Shown: piece by piece, positions 7,081-14,136 of the stretch
Position numbering within the stretch: the first letter of the stretch is position 1
Layout: every line of letters starts with the position of its first letter
Source of the DNA: an uncultured Clostridia bacterium
GTDB lineage: Bacteria; Bacillota; Clostridia; Oscillospirales; Acutalibacteraceae
Reading direction: 5' to 3'
Length of the DNA stretch: 64,000 nucleotides
NCBI GenBank assembly: GCA_946407065.1
Contig: CAMJMQ010000001.1
Coordinates: 186,001-250,000 of the forward strand
The notes under the pieces: model-generated
The model's database searches: none
Seen by the model: only the letters and a program-made list of their open reading frames with translations
What the model was told of the DNA's origin: nothing
Made by a program: the position numbers and the translations under genes

Positions 7081-7430
7081 AATCTATCAGCTTCTCTGCC
7101 CCGGGGAGCTCCGCTATTTTCACAGCTTTCTTTAGCGAGACCTCTATATTTTCTGCAACCATCTTACAGGATTTACCTTTATTCAACATCCACCTCATGT
7201 ATTTGAAAGCCTCTGTCGTTTCAGTCAACACAGAATAGGCTTTATTGTAGTTCCAGTTCAGAATTTTCTGACGGATATTTGACCTCCTGAGTCAAAGCTC
7301 TGATCAAGCTGATCGTCGCCGTGATAACTCCGGTGAGGAAAGCGGCAATGCCGATAATGAAAAGAATAATCAATAAGATATACTTTCGATGATTGTCGAC
7401 AAATATGAAAACAACTAACCTGTATGATGA
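7079..7430 (-). pseudogene. Two decayed short frames downstream of the second recombinase
   Basis: On the minus strand two consecutive open frames lack normal starts. The first (about 7242-7420) encodes one strong hydrophobic segment (KYILLIILFIIGIAAFLTG). The second (7079-7279) encodes NIRQKILNWNYNK and a basic helical tail ending in KLID. It is preceded by a perfect AGGAGG at 7283-7288 but has no ATG, GTG or TTG at usable spacing. They look like degraded small genes of the element. No family is recognised. Confidence 0.3.
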
Positions 7431-7431
7431 T

Positions 7432-9075
7432 TCACGCAGACTGTTTCTCCGATCGCTTCTGCATCCCGGCAAACGCGTCGCAGAAGTTGAAGGCGATGTC
7501 CAATGTGCCGTCCTTGTGGATGACGATCCTGTCGATCAGCTCGGTCAGGATGGGACGGGTCAGGCTCTTGATATTGCCGTGCTTCTTGAAATGTTCGATA
7601 AAGTCATTGGTGGCGATATTTTCATCATCCGCCTGACCGAGAGACGCTTTGAGCTTTTGGATGCTTTGGGTCAGATCCCTTTGCGCCTGTTCATACTTTT
7701 CTTTCATGATCCGATACTGGTCGGCGTTGATGGTACCGTCCTTGAAGTCGGGATAAAGCTCCGCCATTCGCTGTAACACCTTTTCCAATTCCTGCTCCTG
7801 TTTTTCGAGCTGTTGATGCATCCCTTCATCCGAGAGCTTCACCTGATTCTCTTTCATCTGACGGAGCACATCATCGGCGTTCACCGCGGCGTCCACCATC
7901 TGTTGTATACAGTACAGCACACAGTAGTACAGCCGCTCGTATCGGATGGTGTGCGCGGCGCAGGCAGTCTTGCACTTACAATGCGAGGAACAGCGATAAT
8001 AAACATAGGTCTTGTCGGGATTGTGATTTGTCTTTTTGATCAATGCGTGTCCGCAGTCAGCGCATTTCAGAAGCCCTGCGAACAGGTCGATACTGCCGCT
8101 TTGTACGGCGCCTTTGACGCCCGTTTGCAGCATCTTTTGCACGCGGTCAAAATCAGCTTTGTCGATGATCGGATCATGCGTATCCTCCACCCGAATCCAT
8201 TCGTCAGGCATACAGCTGCGGATCGCTTTGCTCTTATAATTGATCTTTTGATTTTTGCCCTGCACCATCGTACCGACGTACATCTCATCGCGCAAGATAC
8301 GGCGCACGGTCTTGTCGCACCACAGGCTTGAATCGCCGACGGTGCGGGCTTTGAAATTCAGTCCCTGCATCCGCTTATAGGTCGAGGGGTTCGGGATACC
8401 GTGCTCGTTCAACCGGCGCACGATGCCGCGGATGCCGACGCCGCTCAGGTAAAGGCTGTAGATCATTCGCACGATCTCGGCGGCAGGCTCGTCGATCACC
8501 AGCTTGTGGTGATCGGTCGGGTCTTTTTGATAACCGTATTTGGCAAATGAACCGATGAACTCGCCTTTCCTGCGCTCCATGTTCAGCGTTGAACGGATCG
8601 ACTCCGAATTCGCGGCAACATAGTATTCGTTCATCAATCCGCGAAAACCTACATTAAGGAAGTCGCTTGCAATACTCTGGCTTTTCCCCGAATCGATCAG
8701 GTCGTTCACAGCGATAAAGCGAACCTGTAACCTAGGAAAAATCTCGCCGATATAGCGCCCGCTCTCAGAGGCGTTTCTGCCGAACCTCGAGCTGTCCTTG
8801 ACAATCACACAGGTGACCTTGCCCGCGTAAATATCAGCCATCATCCGAAGAAAGGAGGGGCGTTCAAAGTTAGCTCCGGAATAACCGTCGTCAACATAGT
8901 AATCAAACAGCTCGATATCAGGCTGAGCTGAGATAAAATGATCGAGGATCCGCTTCTGGTTCACGACAGAGTCGGACTCAGGCTTGTCACCATCCTCGCG
9001 CGACAGGCGAATATAAAGAGCAGCCTTGTAGGTGCGTAACACCTGCTCAGGCTGCCCATAAGCATCATATCTCAT
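7432..9075 (-). CDS. Large serine recombinase (second)
   Basis: 547 residues from the ATG at 9075, chosen because AGGAGGT lies directly upstream; a longer frame to 9192 crosses the promoter. Domains: serine-resolvase catalytic domain (ALYIRLSREDGD with nucleophile Ser; VKDSSRFGRNASESG), recombinase domain (about residues 170-290, KYGYQKDP...GIVRRLNEHGIPNPS), zinc ribbon (LLKCADCGHAL ... YYRCSSHCKCKTAC), then a coiled coil and a C-terminal strand region (IDRIVIHKDGTLDIAFNF). It is of the TnpX/TndX/SpoIVCA type, which cuts and joins at short dinucleotide cores. It looks intact and differs clearly from the first recombinase. It is the probable mover of the 5.5-13 kb segment. Confidence 0.92.
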   Translation of the reverse strand: MRYDAYGQPEQVLRTYKAALYIRLSREDGDKPESDSVVNQKRILDHFISAQPDIELFDYYVDDGYSGANFERPSFLRMMADIYAGKVTCVIVKDSSRFGRNASESGRYIGEIFPRLQVRFIAVNDLIDSGKSQSIASDFLNVGFRGLMNEYYVAANSESIRSTLNMERRKGEFIGSFAKYGYQKDPTDHHKLVIDEPAAEIVRMIYSLYLSGVGIRGIVRRLNEHGIPNPSTYKRMQGLNFKARTVGDSSLWCDKTVRRILRDEMYVGTMVQGKNQKINYKSKAIRSCMPDEWIRVEDTHDPIIDKADFDRVQKMLQTGVKGAVQSGSIDLFAGLLKCADCGHALIKKTNHNPDKTYVYYRCSSHCKCKTACAAHTIRYERLYYCVLYCIQQMVDAAVNADDVLRQMKENQVKLSDEGMHQQLEKQEQELEKVLQRMAELYPDFKDGTINADQYRIMKEKYEQAQRDLTQSIQKLKASLGQADDENIATNDFIEHFKKHGNIKSLTRPILTELIDRIVIHKDGTLDIAFNFCDAFAGMQKRSEKQSA

Positions 9076-9100
9076 GGTATACCTCCTGAACCTTGATTTT

Positions 9101-9125
9101 AGCGGGGAAGGAGCCTGCTCCTCCC
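9101..9125 (-). promoter_or_regulatory. Hairpin in the recombinase leader
   Basis: GGGGAAGGAGC and GCTCCTCCCC form a GC-rich stem in the untranslated leader, between the promoter and the ribosome site of the second recombinase. It could slow transcription or translation. Its role is inferred from position only. Confidence 0.35.
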
Positions 9126-9163
9126 CCTGCATTGCAGCAGTATACCATCTTGGATCCGATTTA

Positions 9164-9192
9164 AGTATACCATACAACCGCATCAATAGCAA
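9164..9192 (-). promoter_or_regulatory. Promoter of the second recombinase
   Basis: On the minus strand TTGCTA (9192-9187), a 17-base spacer and TATACT (9169-9164) form a promoter. The 9-mer ATGGTATAC that carries the -10 is repeated at 9140-9148 and in inverted orientation over the start codon (9074-9082), which may mark a binding site. Confidence 0.45.
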
Positions 9193-9210
9193 ACGGAAAA
9201 ACCTGTCATA

Positions 9211-9480
9211 TCATGATTTCAGCATCGTTTGAAACGCGTTTGCGAGGCGTGTGTTGAGATCCCCGCTGTCATTGAAACTGAGGTTAACAGTCGTATCTTC
9301 GATCGTCAAGACGCGGGAATTCAATGCGGTTGGCACATTCTTGCCGTTGCGATCATTATCCTTCTGCTTTGGAGCCAAAGCGTTGATAACTGCTTGCTTG
9401 TTATTCACGTTGTCGTTCATCTGATCACCTGCTTTAGGGTATTCGATCATAGTGTTGGCAAAAACAGCCATCTTAATCAA
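9211..9480 (-). CDS. Small element-encoded hypothetical protein
   Basis: Up to 89 residues. A TTG at 9480 overlaps the end of the upstream gene and an ATG follows at 9471. A third choice is MNDNVNNKQAV, with AGGTGA upstream. The protein is polar, with a C-terminal NSRVLTIEDTTVNLSFND segment. Overlap with the previous gene suggests translational coupling and one operon with the replication-relaxation-like gene. No family recognised. Confidence 0.5.
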   Translation of the reverse strand: MIKMAVFANTMIEYPKAGDQMNDNVNNKQAVINALAPKQKDNDRNGKNVPTALNSRVLTIEDTTVNLSFNDSGDLNTRLANAFQTMLKS

Positions 9481-10588
9481 TCGTGATCACTTTGATCGGC
9501 TTGTCCTTCGTGAGTTCCTGTAACACGGCCAGATCTCTATACCGACAGAAGATATAACTCAAGCGACTCTTTTGACCTGCATTGAGGACAAAGTATTTCA
9601 GCTTTGCCGCATTCATATTTCCCGGACAGAGCAAGATGGGATCATCATCAATGAACCCTGTGCCGAAAAGAAAGCGGATCCTTCCGTCAGCGTCCTTATC
9701 CGAAGTGTTGATCCTGTATCGATCGATCAGCTCCCGCTCGGTTTCGGTATGATCGATATACAGGTCATCCAGGTGACTTATAAAACTGTCGTCACTCGGA
9801 AGGACATAGAAATTTTTATACCCGGCAGTATTTACACTGTTTTTCTCATAACTTTTGCCCTCAATGATCTGGTGAAGGATATGCGTGACCGAGGAACCGG
9901 AGTCACATATCATGATCGCTGTGTTGAGAGGGGCAGAAAAATACCGCTTGACATATTCAGGGATCAAGACCTCGTGCTTTCCAAAGGTCGGCATCAAGAA
10001 GCCTGTCCTGTAAACCGAAATAATTTTCCCTCGACCAATCAGAAAGCCGAGCAGCTTGCTGCCCTTAAACGGCGTCGATTCAATGTTGATCATGTGCTTA
10101 TACTCCAAAGCGGTGTAGAAGTATACCTTGTCAGCATTCACATCGACCTCCTGAATCGGGGGTTTAGCGAAAACCTCATAAGTTATTCCCACACGATCAA
10201 ACAGTGCAAACAGGTAGGCAAAATGTCTTTTCCTTCTTCTGCGTTTCGCCGAGTAATGACGGTCGGTATCTTCTTCCACACAGGGACGGTATTTCAAATA
10301 TTGGATCTCCGAATATACTAATTTCTTTGCTTTAAGCGTTAATCGGTAACCTGCGATCCCATCTTCGCTGACACGCTTGATAAGACCGAGTCGGAGAAGA
10401 TCCGATATCAGCTTCCTGAAGTAATCATAGGAAAGATTCATCTGGGTATAAAGATCATTTGGTAATTCGTCTGCATGAAATAAAATGCCGAGTAGACCTG
10501 CGTGTTTAGATGTATACTTGCCTTGGCTCAAATCTACCTTGAACTTGGGGTTATCTGCGTTCTTTGATACGAATGTCATATCGTTCAC
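9473..10588 (-). CDS. Replication-relaxation-like protein with winged helix
   Basis: 371 residues. Residues about 20-75 form a winged-helix-like domain (KYTSKHAGLLGILFHADELPNDLYTQ, then LISDLLRLGLIKRV and GYRLTLKAKKLV). A basic stretch (KRRRRKRHFAYLFALFDRVGITYEV) leads to an alpha/beta domain. This layout resembles the replication-relaxation (PF13814-like) family of mobile elements, which couples a helix-turn-helix to a nuclease-like fold. I judge by layout only; a specific catalytic triad is not clear. It lies in the minus-strand group with the second recombinase and is probably an element maintenance or transfer gene. Confidence 0.45.
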   Translation of the reverse strand: MNDMTFVSKNADNPKFKVDLSQGKYTSKHAGLLGILFHADELPNDLYTQMNLSYDYFRKLISDLLRLGLIKRVSEDGIAGYRLTLKAKKLVYSEIQYLKYRPCVEEDTDRHYSAKRRRRKRHFAYLFALFDRVGITYEVFAKPPIQEVDVNADKVYFYTALEYKHMINIESTPFKGSKLLGFLIGRGKIISVYRTGFLMPTFGKHEVLIPEYVKRYFSAPLNTAIMICDSGSSVTHILHQIIEGKSYEKNSVNTAGYKNFYVLPSDDSFISHLDDLYIDHTETERELIDRYRINTSDKDADGRIRFLFGTGFIDDDPILLCPGNMNAAKLKYFVLNAGQKSRLSYIFCRYRDLAVLQELTKDKPIKVITID

Positions 10589-10715
10589 TCCTTTTTTGTA
10601 GATTTATGTGGCAGATCGAATCAGCGCTTTTGTACAGGTACCTTAATAAGGTGCCGCAAAAACATCAGATCCGCATACTCACAGCCCGCATCAACAGCGG
10701 TTTTATCGTTTATCA

Positions 10716-10762
10716 CAGCTGTCACAAATATAAACCTGATTCTCCTCTGTTTGTGACAGCTG
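10716..10762. repeat. Perfect 13-bp inverted repeat between element genes
   Basis: CAGCTGTCACAAA (10716-10728) and TTTGTGACAGCTG (10750-10762) are perfect inverted copies separated by 21 bases, directly after the stop of the 10,771 gene and upstream of the gene starting at 10,588. No T-run follows on the minus strand, so it is not a normal terminator. It could be an operator, an origin-type site or an RNA hairpin that presents the GAGGAG in its loop. Confidence 0.6.
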
Positions 10763-10770
10763 CGCTACAT

Positions 10771-11439
10771 TTATTTGTTACACGTTCGCTTAATATTAGA
10801 TAACAACTCAACATCGTGATCGCTGTCCGTGACAAAGATCTCTGTTATCGCTTTTTCCGAAACCTTTGAGTAGTACATCGTGTTGCATATGTCGGGTCGA
10901 TCGTCACGAATCAATCTTCCGTTTAATGAATTGATGATCACCGCACTGTCCAAGTTATCATTATCGACAGTAACGCCGCCATCCTGATAGCACGACAGGA
11001 AAATGACCGTTGCGTGATCAAAAGGCGTAATATGTTGATCGGCACAAAACTGACTGACAGCGACACTGACTGATTCGGTGATAACGCTGTTGCGCTCGAC
11101 TTTTCTTTTCCTCTTGTTAGGCAGCAAAATCGGTAGGGTGATCTTATATACAGGAAAGTCAAATCCCTCTGATCTCTCTACGGAGATCCCGAGCGAATCC
11201 CGGCAGAACTTATATACATTCTCGGATTGCGGAACGGAAGGCATCAACTCATACAGCGAGAGCAACAGCTCCCGATAGAGCCGATATAGCTCCACCGTGT
11301 AGCGCAGGGAGTTCTCCCCTGTTTCCAAAAGCTTCATGTAATCACCCGCCCTAAAATAAAGCAAGATATCTTTAAAAGCAAGGTTGTGATCCAAAATCTT
11401 ATCGCTTAAACTATTCATGCATTTCTCAATGTCCATCAT
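10771..11439 (-). CDS. RusA-like (DUF6100-type) element protein
   Basis: 222 residues. The N-terminal 75 residues are helical. The C-terminal half contains VYKITLPILLPNKRKRK, then TPFDHATVIFLSCYQD, TVDNDNLDSAVIINSLNGRLIRDDRPDIC and ITEIFVTD. The D-x-D-N ... D-D spacing resembles RusA Holliday-junction resolvases, which use such acidic residues for metal-dependent cleavage of four-way junctions. As far as I recall, proteins of this sort from clostridial elements are filed as DUF6100. The function is therefore a reasoned guess. AAACCGGAGG-like ribosome sequence (GGAGG) precedes the ATG. It belongs to the minus-strand operon of the element. Confidence 0.5.
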   Translation of the reverse strand: MMDIEKCMNSLSDKILDHNLAFKDILLYFRAGDYMKLLETGENSLRYTVELYRLYRELLLSLYELMPSVPQSENVYKFCRDSLGISVERSEGFDFPVYKITLPILLPNKRKRKVERNSVITESVSVAVSQFCADQHITPFDHATVIFLSCYQDGGVTVDNDNLDSAVIINSLNGRLIRDDRPDICNTMYYSKVSEKAITEIFVTDSDHDVELLSNIKRTCNK

Positions 11440-11541
11440 AATTGAAAACCTCCGATTTAAATATTTTTTGATTCAACTTCCTAATAGTAAGTTGTTCTTC
11501 AAGAGTGGTTTGACCGATTCTTTTAGAACCCCCGGTATACT

Positions 11542-11804
11542 TCAACCTTCGGTCAGAAAATCGATTATAATACCTTTTTCTTCCACCTCCAAAACAGCCA
11601 AACACTTCCTTATCAAACGGCTCATATCTGTCACCGCGATGATATCACCCTTTTTAACGATGCCCATAAGCGAACGATATCCCGTTCTGTCTTTTTGTGA
11701 TCGCTGCCCGCAGTCACAGAAGATCGTTTGAACTCCCGCCGAAAGCAGATCGCTGATTGGGATTTGATTTGTTCGGCTGTCCCTCTGGCGTAACCGTATT
11801 TCAT
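11542..11804 (-). pseudogene. Short resolvase-like protein, frameshifted and lacking the catalytic serine
   Basis: An AGGAGG and the ATG at 11804 start MKYGYARGTAEQIKSQ, a resolvase N-terminus. The continuing frame is then wrong, but the next frame carries the rest: ISDLLSAGVQTIFCDCG, GYRSLMGIVKKGDIIAVTDMSRLIRK, ending LTEG at the TGA near 11542. One missing A in the CCCAATC tract (about 11,760) explains the shift. The usual Y-A-R-V-S is Y-A-R-G-T, so the serine nucleophile was already missing before the shift, and the DNA-binding domain is absent. It may have been a regulatory, catalytically dead relative that has since decayed. Confidence 0.65.
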
Positions 11805-11993
11805 TTTCAGACCTCCTTTCAAAGATTGTAGTTATAGATTAGCACGTTTCAATGCCCTCCGCATGGTTTTGGGGGTATTACAGCGTATCCCAAATGGTAT
11901 ATCACTACTGAATCTCACGAAAATAAAACTAAAACAAATTTATTCTGACTACTTTTTACGTGTCAGAACTATTTATGCTATTTGATACAGTAA

Positions 11994-12027
11994 CCCCCTC
12001 AAAGCCTGATGATCAGCTTTGAGGGGG
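11994..12027 (-). terminator. Strong hairpin after the 12,032 gene
   Basis: CCCCCTCAAAGC (11994-12005) pairs perfectly with GCTTTGAGGGGG (12016-12027). It directly follows the stop of the minus-strand gene. A good T-run is lacking, so termination is probable but not certain. Confidence 0.55.
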
Positions 12028-12031
12028 TAGA

Positions 12032-12801
12032 TCAGTTGTAATATATCATTAATTCCTTGCTGCTTTGATCGATCCACTTTGAAAAAAGTGGGTTTGGGTT
12101 ATCAAAGTATTTGACAAGAAGCACTTTGAGATTCTTTTTTTCCTGATTTAGTATTTTTGTATCAATCATATCTAAATCATCCATACTATAATATATCAAA
12201 TGAAGCATCACAATTAGACGAATACTATTGAACCTAAAAGATCTATAACATTCATCTATGAAGACTACCTCTTCTAATTCCTTTTTTCTGTGACCTCTTC
12301 CCTGTGCTTTGAGCTTGGCCTCATAAAAACTGTTGATTTGATACGTGATCTTTCCGCGTTTCAATTTACACTCTTTGAACAGTTTCTGTTCTTGCCTTTT
12401 TTCGTTGTGATCGAGATAAATGATTTTCAAATCAGACAAGCGCTTGACCGACCGCCTGATTGGATCTTTGTTTTGCATCGTTCTGCCGGTCGTTTTCAAA
12501 TACTCATCTATGGTTACCTCCTCTGCAGATCGGCTGCAATGATGGCTGAATAGGTATAGGATCATCTTGGCGTCCTCCAGCCTTAGTTTCTCATCAGTGA
12601 AAAGAGCAAAGAGACAATTTCTGTCATCACGATTAGATTTACTTAATTCGGTTTTATCTGAAATAATTAATAAAATTAGATTAAAGACACTTCTATGCTC
12701 ATCTAAAACGATGATGCCGTCAGAAGCCAATTGCTAATGCCGTCCATCTCTATTAAATCTCCTGCCGCAAGGAAATAATAGCGTGACATAAAGAAATACA
12801 T
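12032..12801 (-). pseudogene. Winged-helix-like element protein with a 5' frameshift
   Basis: The main frame (12,032-12,730, TTG start) encodes about 232 residues with a helix-turn-helix-like stretch (IDEYLKTTGRTM ... IRRSVKRLSDLKIIYL) and a basic middle (KLKRGKITYQI). No good ribosome site precedes that TTG. An AAAGGAG (12,812-12,818) and ATG at 12801 open MYFFMSRYYFLAAGDLIEMDGISN, which runs into a stop in the neighbouring frame. Restoring one T at about 12,733 joins the two into a protein of about 256 residues. It may be a replication or regulatory protein of the element. I do not recognise a family. Confidence 0.5.
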
Positions 12802-12902
12802 CAGCGATCAACTCCTTTCTATACTTGCCATTTTTATTCGTCCTATCTTAGTTTGTTTGCGTTCGAAAAAAACGACAGAAGATCTGATAAGAAAAAAGCA
12901 AA

Positions 12903-12935
12903 GCAAAAATGCCTGCAGGTATGATCCTGCAGGCA
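12903..12935 (-). terminator. Rho-independent terminator, minus strand
   Basis: TGCCTGCAGG (12910-12919) and CCTGCAGGCA (12926-12935) form a perfect 10-bp stem. On the minus strand it is followed by a T-run (A's at 12905-12909 on the plus strand). No protein gene on the minus strand ends nearby, so it may end a non-coding transcript from the right. Confidence 0.7.
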
Positions 12936-12985
12936 AGCCAATAATCTATTTATTTAATTCTTTTATCTGCGCAATATAAATGCAC

Positions 12986-13012
12986 GAAAAAAAACGACGG
13001 TTGAAACCGTCG
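12986..13012 (-). terminator. Second minus-strand terminator hairpin
   Basis: CGACGGTT (12995-13002) and AACCGTCG (13005-13012) form a perfect stem. Read on the minus strand it is followed by eight consecutive T. It lies 60 bases upstream of the previous terminator, giving a tandem pair. Confidence 0.7.
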
Positions 13013-13049
13013 CGAGTCATAAAATAAATTGCTAAGCAAATTAAAAAGA

Positions 13050-13104
13050 CGATGGACGCACTTATCCCTTGTTGCAAGGAATTTTTCAAAAATCGCGTCC
13101 ATCG
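13050..13104 (-). ncRNA. Candidate structured RNA: three-way-junction-like fold
   Basis: An outer perfect stem of 10 bp (13050-13059 with 13095-13104; CGATGGACGC/GCGTCCATCG) encloses two inner hairpins, CCTTG-TTG-CAAGG (13067-13079) and ATTTTT-C-AAAAAT (13081-13093). It is followed on the minus strand by two terminators. Together they look like a small transcript between the element and the polysaccharide operon, or alternatively a DNA cruciform or mobile-element end. An open frame that crosses these stems on the minus strand is probably spurious. Confidence 0.35.
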
Positions 13105-13205
13105 CCTAAATATAAATAAAATAATTAGACAAGGCTGTCCTTCCCTTTTCTTAATAATAAAAGGATAAAGAGAAGGTTTTAAATCTGTTGTGGGAGAATT
13201 CAATA

Positions 13206-13307
13206 ATGAGAACTCTCAAAAAATATGGATTAAGTTCCATTCTCTTAGCTTTCGTTCTCTTATGTAACGAAAGTACCAAAGCCCTTATCATTCAGCTTCA
13301 GCGGTAA
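13206..13307 (+). CDS. Possible 33-residue hydrophobic peptide
   Basis: GGGAGA lies eight bases before ATG 13206. The peptide begins MRTLKKYGLSSILLAFVLLC, a basic start and a hydrophobic stretch like a signal peptide, and ends ALIIQLQR. It could be a small membrane or signalling peptide. It lacks the conserved features of AgrD autoinducers. An 8-bp inverted repeat (CTTTCGTT/AACGAAAG) lies within it. Evidence is limited to the start signals and composition. Confidence 0.25.
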   Translation: MRTLKKYGLSSILLAFVLLCNESTKALIIQLQR

Positions 13308-13578
13308 TCTTTTATAGCAAATAATATTATAATTTCTATTCTTTCTATTGTCAAGAAAAATAAGATTGATTGCAATAAAGAATCATCAAATTACATTTCG
13401 AAGGGCTAATCCGCTATCCGGAACTCACTTTTGCGTGAATAATCATTTCAATTCTTAACCGTATACCCATCAACTATTCATAAGACACATTTCAATGATG
13501 ATCCGCATAATGCGTCTGCAATTCTTGATCCGGTTTTTTCGTACTGAAACCCCTACACGTCTTCTTTATCCGTTCTAT
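13308..13578. other. Operon end region without genes
   Basis: AT-rich spacer between the mobile region and the last gene of the polysaccharide operon. No gene is seen. A perfect 10-bp stem, CGTCTTCTTT (13558-13567) with AAAGAAGACG (13585-13594), overlaps the rmlC stop and may end the operon, though no T-run follows it on the minus strand. Confidence 0.4.
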
Positions 13579-14136
13579 TTAGCTAAAGAAGACGAATGAC
13601 CCTAATGCGCCGTTATGTTTATCTTTCTCCGACAGTTTTATGGTATCAATTTCTTCAAGCGGCCAATCGATTCCTACCGCCGGATCATTCCACATGATTC
13701 CGCCTTCATCCTCAGGGTGATAGAAATCATCGCATTTATAGACAAATTCAGCTTCGTCGGACAGGACTAAAAATCCATGAGCGAAGCCACGAGGAATAAA
13801 AAACTGCTTCTTGTTCTCTTCCGATAGTATTTCACCAACATATTTTCCGTAAGTCGGGCTATCTTTTCTGAGATCAACCGCTACATCATACACCTCGCCT
13901 TTGATGACACGGACAAGCTTTGCCTGCGGATGTGTTTTCTGAAAATGCAAACCCCGTAAAACACCTTTTGTAGATTTAGATTGATTATCCTGTACAAACT
14001 TGGCGGTTATCCCGCCTTCTGCAAATTTTCTTTCTTCATAGGTTTCCATAAAATAACCACGGTTATCGCCAAAAATTTTCGTTTCAACAATAATGACGCC
14101 GTCAATTTCTGTTTTGATAAAATTAAAATTGCTCAT
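13579..14136 (-). CDS. rmlC: dTDP-4-dehydrorhamnose 3,5-epimerase
   Basis: 185 residues, the normal length. RmlC converts dTDP-4-keto-6-deoxyglucose to dTDP-4-keto-L-rhamnose. Visible are the cupin-core motifs GVLRGLHFQ (catalytic His), QAKLVRVIKGEVYDVAVDLR, the SPTYGK loop, FFIPRGFAHGFLVLSD and the YKCDDFYHPEDEGGI site. It overlaps rmlD by 14 bases and is the last gene of the operon. Confidence 0.95.
   Translation of the reverse strand: MSNFNFIKTEIDGVIIVETKIFGDNRGYFMETYEERKFAEGGITAKFVQDNQSKSTKGVLRGLHFQKTHPQAKLVRVIKGEVYDVAVDLRKDSPTYGKYVGEILSEENKKQFFIPRGFAHGFLVLSDEAEFVYKCDDFYHPEDEGGIMWNDPAVGIDWPLEEIDTIKLSEKDKHNGALGSFVFFS

Noticed and set aside
7813..8331. Plus-strand 172-codon frame opposite the second recombinase
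   Set aside because: Antisense to the zinc ribbon and recombinase domain; low-complexity His-rich composition typical of a shadow frame.
12946..13203. Minus-strand 85-codon frame in the hairpin-rich region
   Set aside because: It runs through three perfect inverted repeats, including a terminator with eight T, and its composition is not protein-like.
13206..13307. AgrD-type cyclic autoinducer
   Set aside because: The peptide has a hydrophobic start, but lacks the conserved C-terminal acidic-proline region, and no agrB-like gene is nearby.
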